From Candidatus Eremiobacterota bacterium (GTDB taxonomy: Bacteria > Vulcanimicrobiota > Vulcanimicrobiia > Vulcanimicrobiales > Vulcanimicrobiaceae), in NCBI GenBank assembly GCA_019235885.1, contig JAFAKB010000071.1, positions 62,001-126,000 of the forward strand: 64,000 bases of DNA, in the 5' to 3' direction. Of this stretch, positions 43,757 through 52,616 are shown in pieces. Below the pieces are notes generated by a model that was not told the DNA's origin, did no database searches, and was given only the letters and a program-made list of their open reading frames with translations. Positions within the stretch are counted from its first letter, which is position 1. Every line of letters begins with the position of its first letter. Position numbers and translations under genes: made by a program.

Positions 43757-44983
43757 TCATGATTGCGCTCGACGAAAAAAATTTCGGGAAAGGCGAATTA
43801 TGTAGTCCAGATCGGAAGGAGCTCCGAAGACTCGAGTCTCTGGTACACGCCCGCGGCTCTCAATGTCCCAATCTTCCTCTTCGGTAGTCATCATTACATC
43901 GTATCGCCTGCGATTTCTATCGCGCGTCAGCGTGACGCTGACACGCCGCCCGGTCAGTTCATCGTCAATGTCTAAACTCAGCGAGTCATCGTCATCAACT
44001 GAAACGCTAAAGTCCGTTGATAGTTGCCGTCCAAGTTCGTCCAAAAATAACTTTGCTTGCGCCGCATCTTCTATCGGCCCGTGCTGAATAGGCCGCGGCA
44101 GTTGATGATTAATTCGACCTTCAGCCATCAGTCTTGACTCATCCTCTTCGAATGAATGCATAACCGCTAAGGAATACCTTTTCTCCGAAGGTTTCGGCCG
44201 CGACACTTCAGCGCCAAGTACCCATCCGCGTCCGTCCGCTGCAGCATATCGCCGAAGCGCTATAATAGCTCGAAGTTTCCCGAGCACCATGTCCGAGTTA
44301 ATTGCAAACCGCGGAGGGCCCATCTGGGCAATGAAGGCGTCTAATCCGCGCTTCCCATCTGGCGCGTCAATAATCGTGTACACTCGTGCGTTTTCGGCAA
44401 GCCATAGGGCGGTATAGGGAGAGGCTTTGCCTGGTCCTATGGAGTCAATACCAATGACGTTTGCCCGCTGGATCTCTCGCCGGTGAATTTCGTCATCGAC
44501 GTCAAACTCAATAGTCGAGACCTTGGGATGAGATTCATTATTTGAGAATAGTATGACGTCATCGTGTTTTCTGTGTGACTCAAGGATCGCGTGCAGCACA
44601 GTAGTACGGCCACTCGTCGAGGATCCACTGATTAGAACCAGTCCCGGTTCGTTGGTGAGAATCTCGTCAAAACTGCTGGCGAGTCGAAGTTCACTTAGTG
44701 TCCGGGGACGTGTCGATACGCTGATATCCCCAACGCCAGCACGGACAACATCAATCGTGACATCCTGCTGCAATCGGGATAGAAGCCTGAGCAAGCGATC
44801 TACCGAAAATCGGCTCGCATCACGGTGCTTTAGCGCGGAAATTTCGGACTGCTTAATGCCTAGCCGCTTAACCCAGTCGCTTTGAGTGTAGTTCACATTC
44901 TCTATCGCCCGGGAAAGCTCGCGCATCAATTGCGCCTTGGCGCTGCCGTATCGATCGATAAGCCGAAAGTCCGCGTCCGACAT
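43757..44983 (-). CDS. HTH protein with PilT/T2SE-like P-loop domain
   Basis: A 408-residue protein of unusual design. Residues about 16-75 form an XRE-type HTH like those of HigA/MqsA-type antitoxins (TQSDWVKRLGIKQSEISALK, 33-52, then LLRLLSRLQQDV). From about 103, SSFDEILTNEPGLVLISG leads into GSSTSGRTT (120-128), a Walker A-like loop with Arg for the usual Lys, and ANVIGIDSIGPGKASPYTAL, WLAENARVYTIIDA, the order seen in PilT/GspE ATPases. The C-terminal 110 residues (SVSVDDDDSLSLDIDDEL) are unrecognised. It is divergent from the gene pair at 45142; AT-richer than neighbours. Confidence 0.65.
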   Translation of the reverse strand: MSDADFRLIDRYGSAKAQLMRELSRAIENVNYTQSDWVKRLGIKQSEISALKHRDASRFSVDRLLRLLSRLQQDVTIDVVRAGVGDISVSTRPRTLSELRLASSFDEILTNEPGLVLISGSSTSGRTTVLHAILESHRKHDDVILFSNNESHPKVSTIEFDVDDEIHRREIQRANVIGIDSIGPGKASPYTALWLAENARVYTIIDAPDGKRGLDAFIAQMGPPRFAINSDMVLGKLRAIIALRRYAAADGRGWVLGAEVSRPKPSEKRYSLAVMHSFEEDESRLMAEGRINHQLPRPIQHGPIEDAAQAKLFLDELGRQLSTDFSVSVDDDDSLSLDIDDELTGRRVSVTLTRDRNRRRYDVMMTTEEEDWDIESRGRVPETRVFGAPSDLDYIIRLSRNFFRRAQS

Positions 44984-44985
44984 GC

Positions 44986-45042
44986 TTGCATTTTAGCCCA
45001 AAGGTGTTATAATTTCAAGAGTAATATCGCAACACAGCGATA
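44986..45042 (+). promoter_or_regulatory. Promoter and palindromic operator candidate
   Basis: TTGCAT (44986-44991), 16 bases, then TATAAT at 45008-45013 with an extended TG two bases before. Downstream of the probable start, TATCGC-AACACA-GCGATA (45025-45042) is a palindrome with perfect six-base arms. It lies between the HTH gene and the pair, where an HTH autorepressor would bind. Leader to the next ATG is about 120 bases. Confidence 0.6.
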
Positions 45043-45141
45043 CTTATTGAGTCCGAGAAGGAATATCCTTGAAGCGGAAGGGCGGTATGAAGGCACGTAG
45101 GTTAGCCCTGTTCCTAAGGTCGGCGGGGGCGGCGCGCTCTA

Positions 45142-45471
45142 ATGCGCTTCACCGATTATAAAGGGCGCCGGGTATTCTGCGACAACCGCCGCTGGCGAGA
45201 GCACGTTGTCGCTCGGCGCCCTGAGTTTGCCGATCCGTACCTTTCGGCGGCTGTCTTCCAGGCGATTTCGAGCCCCGCCTGTGCTATGCAGAGTGCTCAA
45301 GATCCGAAATGCGAGTGTCTCTACGCCCCCGCACCCTTTCCAAAAGAGCGATTTTTGATTAGAATCGTTATCTGTTATAGTCGGCGGGGGCGTGGGGAAC
45401 TAAAGTCAACAGTTCTCGTCACCGCGATCCCGCCGAACGAAGGACTCTTGTGGGGACACAAACCGCTGTGA
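45142..45471 (+). CDS. BECR-fold nuclease-like small protein (possible toxin)
   Basis: A 109-residue protein from the ATG at 45142. WREHVVARRPEFADPYLSAA and STVLVTAIPPNEG resemble the start and end of the phage-encoded barnase-EndoU-colicin-RelE-like (PBECR) and DUF4258-type small nucleases, which carry a His in such an HxxxRRPE segment and end in a hydrophobic strand with TA. The middle (CECLYAPAPFPKERFLIRIV) provides a strand with cysteines. It overlaps a DUF2283-like gene by four bases. A toxin role is inference from fold pattern and partner. Weak ribosome binding site. Confidence 0.5.
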   Translation: MRFTDYKGRRVFCDNRRWREHVVARRPEFADPYLSAAVFQAISSPACAMQSAQDPKCECLYAPAPFPKERFLIRIVICYSRRGRGELKSTVLVTAIPPNEGLLWGHKPL

Positions 45472-45887
45472 ATCCGAGCGGCGAAGATAACTCTCGAATT
45501 ATGGCTCCTTCTGACAACGCTGAAGGTTTTCGACAAGGGCTCGAGCAGTTAAGAGCTAGCCTTTCGCTGCCCTGGCAGTGTTTCTATGATAGACGAGAAG
45601 ACACGCTCTTCTTACGGCGAAGAAATGGTTCCGCCGTCTCGTACTTTGGCCCCGGCGAACCCGCCATTCTCCTTCGACTTGACGCGGCCACGGTCGAGCT
45701 AATCGGGATTGATCTATTGCACTATCAATCGTACCTGCTAAAGAGATATCCTGAATTGCACTGCGTTCGGCCGCGAAAGTCTTTGTTTTCATTCCTATTG
45801 CCCATGTGGCAGCGAGGCTCGACCCGGGAGATGGGAGAATCTTTGAGCCGGCTTCTTTCACAGAGCGATTCGCGGCAGTTTGCGTAA
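45468..45887 (+). CDS. DUF2283-like protein (possible antitoxin)
   Basis: A 139-residue protein. CFYDRREDTLFLRRRNGSAV and LLRLDAATVELIGIDLLHYQ follow the DUF2283 pattern, a short beta domain found in antitoxins paired with small nucleases. The extended C-terminus (RKSLFSFLLPMWQRGS) is longer than the usual DUF2283 protein. I chose the GTG at 45468, which overlaps the toxin-like stop in a GTGA; a GTG at 45450 and an ATG at 45501 are alternatives. Pairing and overlap support a two-gene unit. Confidence 0.55.
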   Translation: MNPSGEDNSRIMAPSDNAEGFRQGLEQLRASLSLPWQCFYDRREDTLFLRRRNGSAVSYFGPGEPAILLRLDAATVELIGIDLLHYQSYLLKRYPELHCVRPRKSLFSFLLPMWQRGSTREMGESLSRLLSQSDSRQFA

Positions 45888-45944
45888 AGGCTCTTTTGTC
45901 ATACACATATTAAGAAACAAAGTGCCGTTTCAGCACTCAAACGA

Positions 45945-47555
45945 CTACATGCGGAATACACCGAACGTCGTCGGCTTCGGTTCTTTGTAGCGTGCCGCTC
46001 GCAGGCCGATCGCCAGCACGCGGCGCGTGTCGAGCGGGTCGATGATCCCGTCGTCCCAGATGCGCGCGGTCGAGTAGTAGGGGCTGCCTTCGTGCTCGTA
46101 CTTGTCGAGGATCGGCTTCTTGAAGGCGTCCTGCTCTTCGGGTGAGAGCGCGGGCTTGTGTTTCTCGGCGTCGGCGTTCATCCGCACGGTCAGCAGCGTC
46201 GAGGCGGCTTGCGCGCCGCCCATCACACTGATCCGCGCGTTCGGCCACATCCAGAGCATTCGCGGCGAGTAGGCGCGCCCGCTCATCCCGTAGTTGCCCG
46301 CGCCGAAGCTGCCGCCGATCACGACCGTGAACTTCGGCACCTCCGCGCAGGCCACCGCGGTCACCAGCTTCGCGCCGTCCTTGGCGATCCCGCGGTTCTC
46401 GTACTCCTTGCCGATCATGAAGCCGGTGATGTTCTGCAGGAACACCAGCGGGATGCCGCGCCGGCAGCACAGCTCGATGAAGTGCGCGCCCTTGAGCGCC
46501 GACTCGCTGAACAGGATCCCGTTGTTCGCCAGGATCCCGACCGGATGTCCTTCGACGTGCGCGAAGCCGCAGACCAGCGTCGTCCCGTAGCGCGCCTTGA
46601 ACTCGGCGAAGTCCGAGCCGTCGACGATGCGCGCAATTACCTCGTGCACATCGTACGACTGGCGCGAATCGCTCGGAATGATCCCGTACAGCTCGTGCGG
46701 GTCCCGCGCCGGCGGACGCGGCTCGCGTACCGGCCAGGCGTCGTACGGCCGGCGGTCGAGGTGCGCGACGACTTGCCGCACGATCCCGAGCGCGTGCTCG
46801 TCGTCGACGGCGTAGTGGTCGGCGACCCCGCTGATCCGCGTGTGCACGTCGGCCCCGCCGAGCTCTTCGGCGGTGACGATCTCGCCGGTCGCCGCCTGCA
46901 CCAGTGGCGGGCCGCCGAGGAAGATCGTGCCTTGGTCCTTCACGATGATCGACTCGTCGGCCATCGCGGGCACGTACGCCCCGCCGGCCGTGCACGAGCC
47001 CATCACCGCGGCGATCTGTGGAATCCCTTGCGCGCTCATCCGCGCCTGATTGTAGAAGATGCGCCCGAAGTGCTCGCGGTCGGGGAAGACGTCGGCCTGC
47101 AGCGGCAAGAACGCACCGCCCGAGTCGACCAAGTAGATGCACGCGAGCGCGTTCTGCTCGGCGATCTCCTGCGCGCGCAGGTGCTTCTTCACCGTGATCG
47201 GGTAGTACGTGCCGCCTTTGACGGTCGCGTCGTTGGCGACGATCACGCAGTCGGTTCCGGTGATGGTGCCGATGCCGGCGATCATCCCGGCCGCCGGCGC
47301 GTCGTCATGATACATGCCGGTCGCGGCCAGCGCCGAGAGCTCCAGGAACGCCGTTCCCGGATCGACGAGCCGGTCGACGCGGTCGCGCGCGGTCAGCTTC
47401 CCGCGCTTGCGGTGGCGGTCGACCGCTTGCGGTCCGCCGCCGCCGCGCACGCGCGCGAGGTGCGCGCGCAAGTCGTCGACCAGGGCTGCCATCGCGGCGG
47501 CGTTCCGCTCGAAATCGGCAGACCGGTTGTCGATGCGGGTCGCGAGAGTGCTCAC
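45945..47555 (-). CDS. Acyl-CoA carboxylase carboxyltransferase subunit, probably methylcrotonyl-CoA carboxylase beta
   Basis: A 536-residue carboxyltransferase made of two crotonase-like halves. [20 protein letters not shown] is the usual N-terminal signature; [19 protein letters not shown] and [20 protein letters not shown] form the acyl-CoA site, and [20 protein letters not shown] the biotin site. The order and NYGM motif fit methylcrotonyl-CoA or related carboxylase rather than acetyl-CoA. GTG start at 47555. Its biotin-carrying partner and other leucine genes are 15 kb away at 28266. Confidence 0.9.
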   Translation of the reverse strand: MSTLATRIDNRSADFERNAAAMAALVDDLRAHLARVRGGGGPQAVDRHRKRGKLTARDRVDRLVDPGTAFLELSALAATGMYHDDAPAAGMIAGIGTITGTDCVIVANDATVKGGTYYPITVKKHLRAQEIAEQNALACIYLVDSGGAFLPLQADVFPDREHFGRIFYNQARMSAQGIPQIAAVMGSCTAGGAYVPAMADESIIVKDQGTIFLGGPPLVQAATGEIVTAEELGGADVHTRISGVADHYAVDDEHALGIVRQVVAHLDRRPYDAWPVREPRPPARDPHELYGIIPSDSRQSYDVHEVIARIVDGSDFAEFKARYGTTLVCGFAHVEGHPVGILANNGILFSESALKGAHFIELCCRRGIPLVFLQNITGFMIGKEYENRGIAKDGAKLVTAVACAEVPKFTVVIGGSFGAGNYGMSGRAYSPRMLWMWPNARISVMGGAQAASTLLTVRMNADAEKHKPALSPEEQDAFKKPILDKYEHEGSPYYSTARIWDDGIIDPLDTRRVLAIGLRAARYKEPKPTTFGVFRM

Positions 47556-47632
47556 AACCGCTCGATTTAAGCCTGTGTGAGAATATTCTTCTCTGGCATT
47601 GCGCTGGGGCGGGCAAGCGTTATCATCGCATC
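47556..47632. other. Divergent promoter region between carboxyltransferase and DUF1800 genes
   Basis: About 75 bases, with TGTGAGAATATTCTTCTC (47575-47592). The inner GAGAATATTCTTC/GAATATTC is nearly palindromic (GAATATTC at 47581-47588), a possible regulator site for either gene. Confidence 0.35.
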
Positions 47633-49138
47633 GTGGCTGCACAGACGACCGCTCCCGCATCCTATCGCCCCGCCGGCGCCCTCGACGCGTCGAGCGCGCT
47701 CCGTCCCTATGCCGGGCCGTGGAATCGCCGCCTCGCCGCGCACCTGCTGCGCCGGGCCGGGTTCGGCGGCTCGCCGGCCGACGTCGACCGCTTCGCCGCG
47801 ATGTCGCCGGGCGCGGCGGTCGACTCGCTGATCCGCTTCGCCGACACCTCGGCGCTCCCGGCGCGCCCGCCGCTCGAAGACCCGCCGGCGCCGGTCCGCG
47901 GGCTGTTCCGCGGCTTGATGCAAGGCCAGGCGCCCGACGAAGCGACGGTCCAGGCCCGCAAGATGTTCCAGATGGCGAACAACATGAACCGCCGCCGGAA
48001 CCTGGTCGCGATGCAGACCTGGTGGCTGCAGCGGATGATCGCCACGCCCGCGCCGCTGCAAGAGAAGATGACGCTCTTCTGGCACGGCCACTTCACCAGC
48101 TCGCCGGAGAAGGGCACGACCGCCCAAGCGCTGCTGATGCAGAACCAGCTCTTCCGCGAGTACGCGCTGGGCAACATCCGCGAGCTGACGCTGCACGTCT
48201 CGCAAGACCCGGCGATGCTGCGCTACCTCGACAACAACGTCAACGAGAAGGCGCACCCCAACGAGAACTACGCGCGCGAGCTGATGGAGCTCTTCACGCT
48301 CGGGATCGGCAACTACACCGAGCAGGACATCCGCGAGTCGGCGCGCGCGTTCACCGGCTGGACGTTCCGCCGCAGCCCCGACGGCACGGGCCAGTTCTTC
48401 GACAACCGCGCGCAGCACGACGAGGGCACCAAGACGTTCCTCGGCCAGAGCGGGAACTTCAACGGCGCCGACATCGTCAACATCATCTTCCGCCAGCCGG
48501 CCGCCTCGCGCTGGTTCGCCACCAAGCTGCTGGCCTTCTTCGTCTACCAGGACCCGGAGCCGGTGCTCGTCGACCAAGTCGCCGCGCTGCTGACGAAGAA
48601 CGACTTCGAGCTGCGGCCGGTGATGTCGGCGCTGCTGCGCAGCAACGTGTTCTTCAGCGACCGCGCGTACCGCGCGCTGGTGAAGAGCCCGGTCGACTTC
48701 GTCGTCGGCACGCACCAGCTCTTCGGCATCACCGAGGTCGCGCCGGTCGAGCTGGCGACGCTGCGGGCGATGGGCCAGGTGCTGTTCTACCCGCCGAACG
48801 TGAAGGGCTGGGACGGCGGCGCGGCCTGGCTCAACAGCCAGACCGTGCTCACCCGCGAGAACTTCGCCAACGGCGTGGCGCAGAGCCCGAAGATGATGGA
48901 GAACGCGGGGTGGCTCACGCCGGTGATGCGCGCGATGGACCCGCACGCCGTCGCGACGACGCTCACGCAGTCGATGCTGCAGGGCGACGTCTCGCCGGCC
49001 GCCGTCGCGCAGCTCGTCGCCTACCTCGGGGGCCACGGCCAGTCCGAGCTCGCGCAGCTCTCACCGGAAAACGTGGACGAACGCGTCCGCAACGCCGCCT
49101 ACTTGACGATGGCGATGCCCGCCTACCAGCTCGCGTAA
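47633..49138 (+). CDS. DUF1800 family protein
   Basis: A 501-residue protein with the DUF1800 order: [36 protein letters not shown] (the conserved FWHxHF), [36 protein letters not shown] and [18 protein letters not shown]. These proteins are nearly always next to DUF1501 genes in many bacteria; the pair is thought to be exported but the function is unknown. No classical signal peptide follows the GTG. The pair is separated by 22 bases. Confidence 0.93.
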   Translation: MAAQTTAPASYRPAGALDASSALRPYAGPWNRRLAAHLLRRAGFGGSPADVDRFAAMSPGAAVDSLIRFADTSALPARPPLEDPPAPVRGLFRGLMQGQAPDEATVQARKMFQMANNMNRRRNLVAMQTWWLQRMIATPAPLQEKMTLFWHGHFTSSPEKGTTAQALLMQNQLFREYALGNIRELTLHVSQDPAMLRYLDNNVNEKAHPNENYARELMELFTLGIGNYTEQDIRESARAFTGWTFRRSPDGTGQFFDNRAQHDEGTKTFLGQSGNFNGADIVNIIFRQPAASRWFATKLLAFFVYQDPEPVLVDQVAALLTKNDFELRPVMSALLRSNVFFSDRAYRALVKSPVDFVVGTHQLFGITEVAPVELATLRAMGQVLFYPPNVKGWDGGAAWLNSQTVLTRENFANGVAQSPKMMENAGWLTPVMRAMDPHAVATTLTQSMLQGDVSPAAVAQLVAYLGGHGQSELAQLSPENVDERVRNAAYLTMAMPAYQLA

Positions 49139-49160
49139 GGATAAATTCGGAAAGCACAGG

Positions 49161-50393
49161 ATGACACGGACAATGAAACGCAGCGGATTTCTTCTCGGAG
49201 CGGTCTCCGGGCTCGCGGTCGTCGCCAACAACGACACGATCTTCTCGCAGGCGCTCGCGCAGACGGCGCTTCCCGGTCTGCCGGGCGGCAACGACCGCGT
49301 GCTGGTGGTGATCAACTTCCAAGGCGGCAACGACGGGCTGAACACGGTCGTGCCGTACGGCATGCAGGACTACTATCGCTACCGCCCGTCGCTCGGGATC
49401 GCCCCGAACGACGTGCTGCGGATCGACGACGTCGTCGGGCTCAACCCGGTGCTCGCGCCGTTCAAGAAGATGTACGACGCCGGGAACGTAGCGATCGTGC
49501 AGGGCGTCGGCTATCCCGACCCCGACCACTCGCACTTCCGCTCGACCGAGATCTGGCAGACCGCGCAGCCGAAAGGCTACGAGTCGACCGGCTGGCTCGG
49601 GCGTTACCTCGACGAGGCGCAGCTCCCGAAGAGCAACCTGTTCAACGCGGTCGCGATCAGCAACGTCCTGCCCGAGCTGCTGATCTCGAAGACGACCGAC
49701 GTCCCGGCGGTCGACGCGCTGCGCGGCTACGGCCTCGCCAGCGACAAGCGCAGCGGCAACCGCGAGGCGTTCCACGAGTTCGTCAGCGACAAGACGGTCC
49801 CGTTCCGCTCGCCGTTCCTCGCGCAGGTCGCGGAGATCGAAGACCACGCGCAACGCGGCGCGGAAGAGCTGCCGAAGCTCGTCGCCGGCTACCAACCGCA
49901 GGCGACGTATCCGGCGACCCCGCTCGGCCGCAGCTTGGCGCTCGCGGCGCAGATCGTCGGCTCGAAGCTCGGCACGCGCGTGCTCTACCTGCAGCACGGC
50001 TCGTTCGACACCCACGTCACCCAGAAGCAGACGCAAGAGCGATTGCTCGCCGACTTCGCGAACGCGATCAGCGCGTTCTACCAAGACCTCGCGGCGCACG
50101 GCAACGACAAGCGCGTCCTCACCATGACGTTCAGCGAGTTCGGCCGCCGCGTCGGAGAGAACGCCAGCCGCGGCACCGACCACGGCGAAGCCGCACCCGT
50201 CTTCCTCATCGGCGGCGGCGTCAAAGGCGGCCTCTACGGCCAGCACCCCGATCTGGGCCGCCTCAACATGGGCAATCTCGCGTTCTCGACCGACTTCCGC
50301 AACGTCTACGCGACGGTGCTGGAGCGCTGGCTGGGTCGTCCGTCAGGCCCGATCGTCGGCTCGAACTTCACGATGCTCCCGCTGTTGACGTAA
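49161..50393 (+). CDS. DUF1501 family protein, exported
   Basis: A 410-residue protein of the sulfatase-like alkaline phosphatase superfamily branch DUF1501. The N-terminus MTRTMKRSGFLLGAVSGLAV has a signal peptide. Then VINFQGGNDGLNTVVPY, VGYPDPDHSHFRSTEIWQT, the C-terminal LTMTFSEFGRRVGENASRGT, DHGEAAPVFLIGGG are typical. Metal-ligand positions of the superfamily are partly preserved (DPDHSH, DHGEA). Partner of the DUF1800 gene. Confidence 0.93.
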   Translation: MTRTMKRSGFLLGAVSGLAVVANNDTIFSQALAQTALPGLPGGNDRVLVVINFQGGNDGLNTVVPYGMQDYYRYRPSLGIAPNDVLRIDDVVGLNPVLAPFKKMYDAGNVAIVQGVGYPDPDHSHFRSTEIWQTAQPKGYESTGWLGRYLDEAQLPKSNLFNAVAISNVLPELLISKTTDVPAVDALRGYGLASDKRSGNREAFHEFVSDKTVPFRSPFLAQVAEIEDHAQRGAEELPKLVAGYQPQATYPATPLGRSLALAAQIVGSKLGTRVLYLQHGSFDTHVTQKQTQERLLADFANAISAFYQDLAAHGNDKRVLTMTFSEFGRRVGENASRGTDHGEAAPVFLIGGGVKGGLYGQHPDLGRLNMGNLAFSTDFRNVYATVLERWLGRPSGPIVGSNFTMLPLLT

Positions 50394-50423
50394 CGCCCTC
50401 AGACGCCTGAGAATTTGGCCACG

Positions 50424-50663
50424 CTATGGCTGATCGAGGAAGGGATTCTCGCGCCAGATGCGAGCATCCGCGATTTCGATTTCGCCGATCCGAACAGTAT
50501 TCTTCTCCTTTAGGAAGCAAAAGTAAACGCGATAACCGATGTCGCCATCGAGCACGATGAGAGCGCGATCGCGGTATACCAGTGAGGGATCGTATGGATT
50601 GGGGTGTGGAATTTCTATGATAAGAAGTCCACGGGGCTCGCAGCGCTCACCAAGCTGCAACAC
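50424..50663 (-). CDS. Small RelE-like protein or C-terminal part of a frameshift fusion
   Basis: From GTG at 50663 the frame gives 79 residues including GDIGYRVYFCFLKEKNTVRI, GEIEIADARIWRENPFLDQP, a pattern like the last two strands of RelE/ParE toxins. The same frame continues upstream without a stop through VIARYRLEITDQARKILESA and DSEYLWAQV, which looks like the missing first half of that fold, but has no ATG/GTG/TTG start; only CTG at 50762 or a -1 slip from the upstream gene could enter it. Lower in GC than the surroundings. Confidence 0.5.
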   Translation of the reverse strand: MLQLGERCEPRGLLIIEIPHPNPYDPSLVYRDRALIVLDGDIGYRVYFCFLKEKNTVRIGEIEIADARIWRENPFLDQP

Positions 50664-50725
50664 CTGAGCCCAAAGGTACTCGGAATCGGCGCTTTCGAGA
50701 ATCTTGCGAGCTTGATCCGTAATCT

Positions 50726-51346
50726 CTAGCCGGTAGCGCGCGATGACTTTTTCTCTCGCCAGCGCCGGAGATCGTCCGGCGACAGCTCGCTCGTCTCGCC
50801 CGCGATCATTTGCAGATAGCCTTTCGATGAATGAACGACGTCAAGATCAATCGAGTCAATCAGGCGCCGCCGCACGGCGTCATCTTCCCGCTGCGCCTGA
50901 ACGCTCACGCTCAGCCACGTCATCTCACGATACCAATTGCGAAGCTCGTTGAAATATGCGTAGTTGTTGCGGACGACGTTGAAGGCGAGACGAGCGCCGG
51001 CCAGCGCTCGAGTGATCGGTGCCGGTGCGGCCTGCGGCGATGCGGCGTCCTCGAACTCGCTCGTGAATCGCATAATGAGCGCTTGGCGTTCGGGTGGCAT
51101 GTCGTTCCACGCCCGTTCGATGATTCGGCGAAGCTTTCTCAACAAGGCGATCTCTCGCCGGAGCTGAGAAAGCCCGATCGTCTCCGGAGCATACGCGATG
51201 GAGGGCATCTCGATGTGCTGGGCTTCCGCCGCACTCTCCAATTCGGCCACCTCCTCCCGTGATCGGCGCAGATTCGCGCCTTCTGAAGCTCCAAGAAAGC
51301 CGAAGTCTTCCGAATCGCTGCTTTTCCCCCTCCTCGCGGCTCCCAT
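50726..51346 (-). CDS. Hypothetical helical protein
   Basis: A 206-residue protein from the ATG at 51346 (MGAARRGKSSDSEDFGF). Mostly helical: EEVAELESAAEAQHIEMPSI, IGLSQLRREIALLRKLRRII, and later FNVVRNNYAYFNELRNWYRE. No family recognised. It ends RWREKKSSRATG with a TAG at 50726, within the overlapping frame of the RelE-like ORF. The two could be an antitoxin-toxin pair or two parts of one frameshift product. Confidence 0.5.
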   Translation of the reverse strand: MGAARRGKSSDSEDFGFLGASEGANLRRSREEVAELESAAEAQHIEMPSIAYAPETIGLSQLRREIALLRKLRRIIERAWNDMPPERQALIMRFTSEFEDAASPQAAPAPITRALAGARLAFNVVRNNYAYFNELRNWYREMTWLSVSVQAQREDDAVRRRLIDSIDLDVVHSSKGYLQMIAGETSELSPDDLRRWREKKSSRATG

Positions 51347-51865
51347 AGCGCTATGATAGTGAGGCCGATTCGGCCTGTACAGCACAGATTTCGGTGGACA
51401 AGCCCTCGGCCGCGTCGCACGCGGCAATACCTGGCAATGCGGCCGTGAGCCAAACCACTGCGGCAAGTCTCGTGCCAGTCCGGCGCCGTGTGCGCGCGAC
51501 GCAATGGGTGTGTCGCAGCGGCGTCATCGACTTGCGAGCTGGCATGCAGTGATCACCCTTCGTACCTCGGCCGCTCCTCGCGACGAGCGACGATCCACGG
51601 CGCCGCCGTTCCATCTGCCCCGCCGCGTAGCCGACGGCAGACACCTGCCGCTGGTACATGCGGGCGCACTTGATCCACAGCGTGCTGCATCTCATTCGGA
51701 ATCGCCGAGGCTGCCTTGCGTTGCTTTGAGTCGGAGAATTTCTACCTCCCGTATCACTTCGCATTAGAACGCGTCGAGGTTCCTAGCCGACCTCCGCTGG
51801 ACAAAGTCGTGGTGCCGCGTTTGGAGATCTTTCAGAGCGAAACCAATCATCCTTACTAACGCGCG
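51347..51865. other. Non-coding or degraded stretch
   Basis: About 520 bases with no supported gene. Short minus-strand pieces such as EVIREVEILRLKATQGS (about 51705-51765) look protein-like but are broken by stops and lack starts, suggesting a degraded gene downstream of the effector relic. No hairpin terminator seen. Confidence 0.3.
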
Positions 51866-52481
51866 TCAAGAATCGACTCGGCGCATTAGAGCCTCTCCTA
51901 TATACAGATTTCCACCGTCTTCACGAACGCAATCGTACCAAAAGTTCCGCATTCTTTTCGGTCTTCCCCGACCGATTTCGCCTACGTCATCCCATTCAAT
52001 CGTCACAAATAAGTCAAACCCATGTCCCTCACTGCGCATAGCTCTTATTTCGGAATCAAGGGTTTTTCCATTTCGTATAAGGCATCAATTCTCCGACCAT
52101 TATCGCTGAGGTTGGCTGACAGCCAGGTCCATCCACCTAAATTTTTCTCCGCCCTTTCGGTGGACTTCGTCATCAGTTTGCTGGAAGTGAGAGTAATCGC
52201 GAATGGCGTCTGTTCAATCAGTATTTCTCCCTGTTGGGGAGGAAGCTGCTCGTGTGGCAAGGCCTGAATGCGTGCAGCGAGCGGCCTTCGAACTTCCACC
52301 TTCCGGAAAAATCTAACTCGGGGTGGTATAGTTTCCATCCCGACCTTTCATACCGCGCAATCCGATGTCTTGCAACCAAAGCAACGCTAGGGATCGAGAA
52401 TAGCGTAAGAACTATTGCGAGCTGGCCAAGAGTTTGGCCAAAGTGTTCGCTGATATATAGAAACAGCGTGGCGGCTAACAC
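51866..52481 (-). pseudogene. Frameshifted two-TM beta-barrel effector, Cap15/S-2TMbeta-like
   Basis: Read in three successive minus-strand frames. Frame one (from GTG at 52481) has two TM segments (LAATLFLYISEHFGQTL, LAIVLTLFSIPSVALVARH) and LDFSGRWKFEGR. Frame two continues with PPQQGEILIEQTPFAITLTS, STERAEKNLGGWTWLSANLS and NGRRIDALYEM (to 52045). Frame three gives SEGHGFDLFVTIEWDDVGEI, NFWYDCVREDGGNLYIGEAL before TGA at 51866. Order and motifs fit the S-2TMbeta effectors of CBASS systems. Both breaks need -1 shifts; the second lies at an A5 run. No cyclase gene is near. Assignment is by pattern. Confidence 0.5.
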
Positions 52482-52535
52482 TGCAACAAACGACCTTTTG
52501 ATACTCTTCGATTTGACTCTTCATTTGTATACACC

Positions 52536-52555
52536 CTAACGTCCTCTAATGTCCT
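52536..52555 (+). repeat. Tandem decamer repeat upstream of the effector relic
   Basis: CTAACGTCCT and CTAATGTCCT follow each other directly (52536-52545, 52546-52555), differing by one base. Placed 55 bases upstream of the relic start, near TATACA on the minus strand, so an operator is possible. Confidence 0.4.
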
Positions 52556-52616
52556 AAGTTACGGAGACACGGTCGGTTGCATGCCCTTTGGGTTCCCGAG
52601 TCTTGTGGCAAAAGGA

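Noticed and set aside
43671-43760. SAM riboswitch before the trans-sulfuration gene
   Set aside because: Only a small GCCC/GGGC hairpin is present; no kink-turn or known SAM-motif core.
51504-51767. Plus- and minus-strand frames of 87 and 137 residues
   Set aside because: No ribosome binding site, no motif and overlapping frames on both strands; treated as degraded or non-coding.
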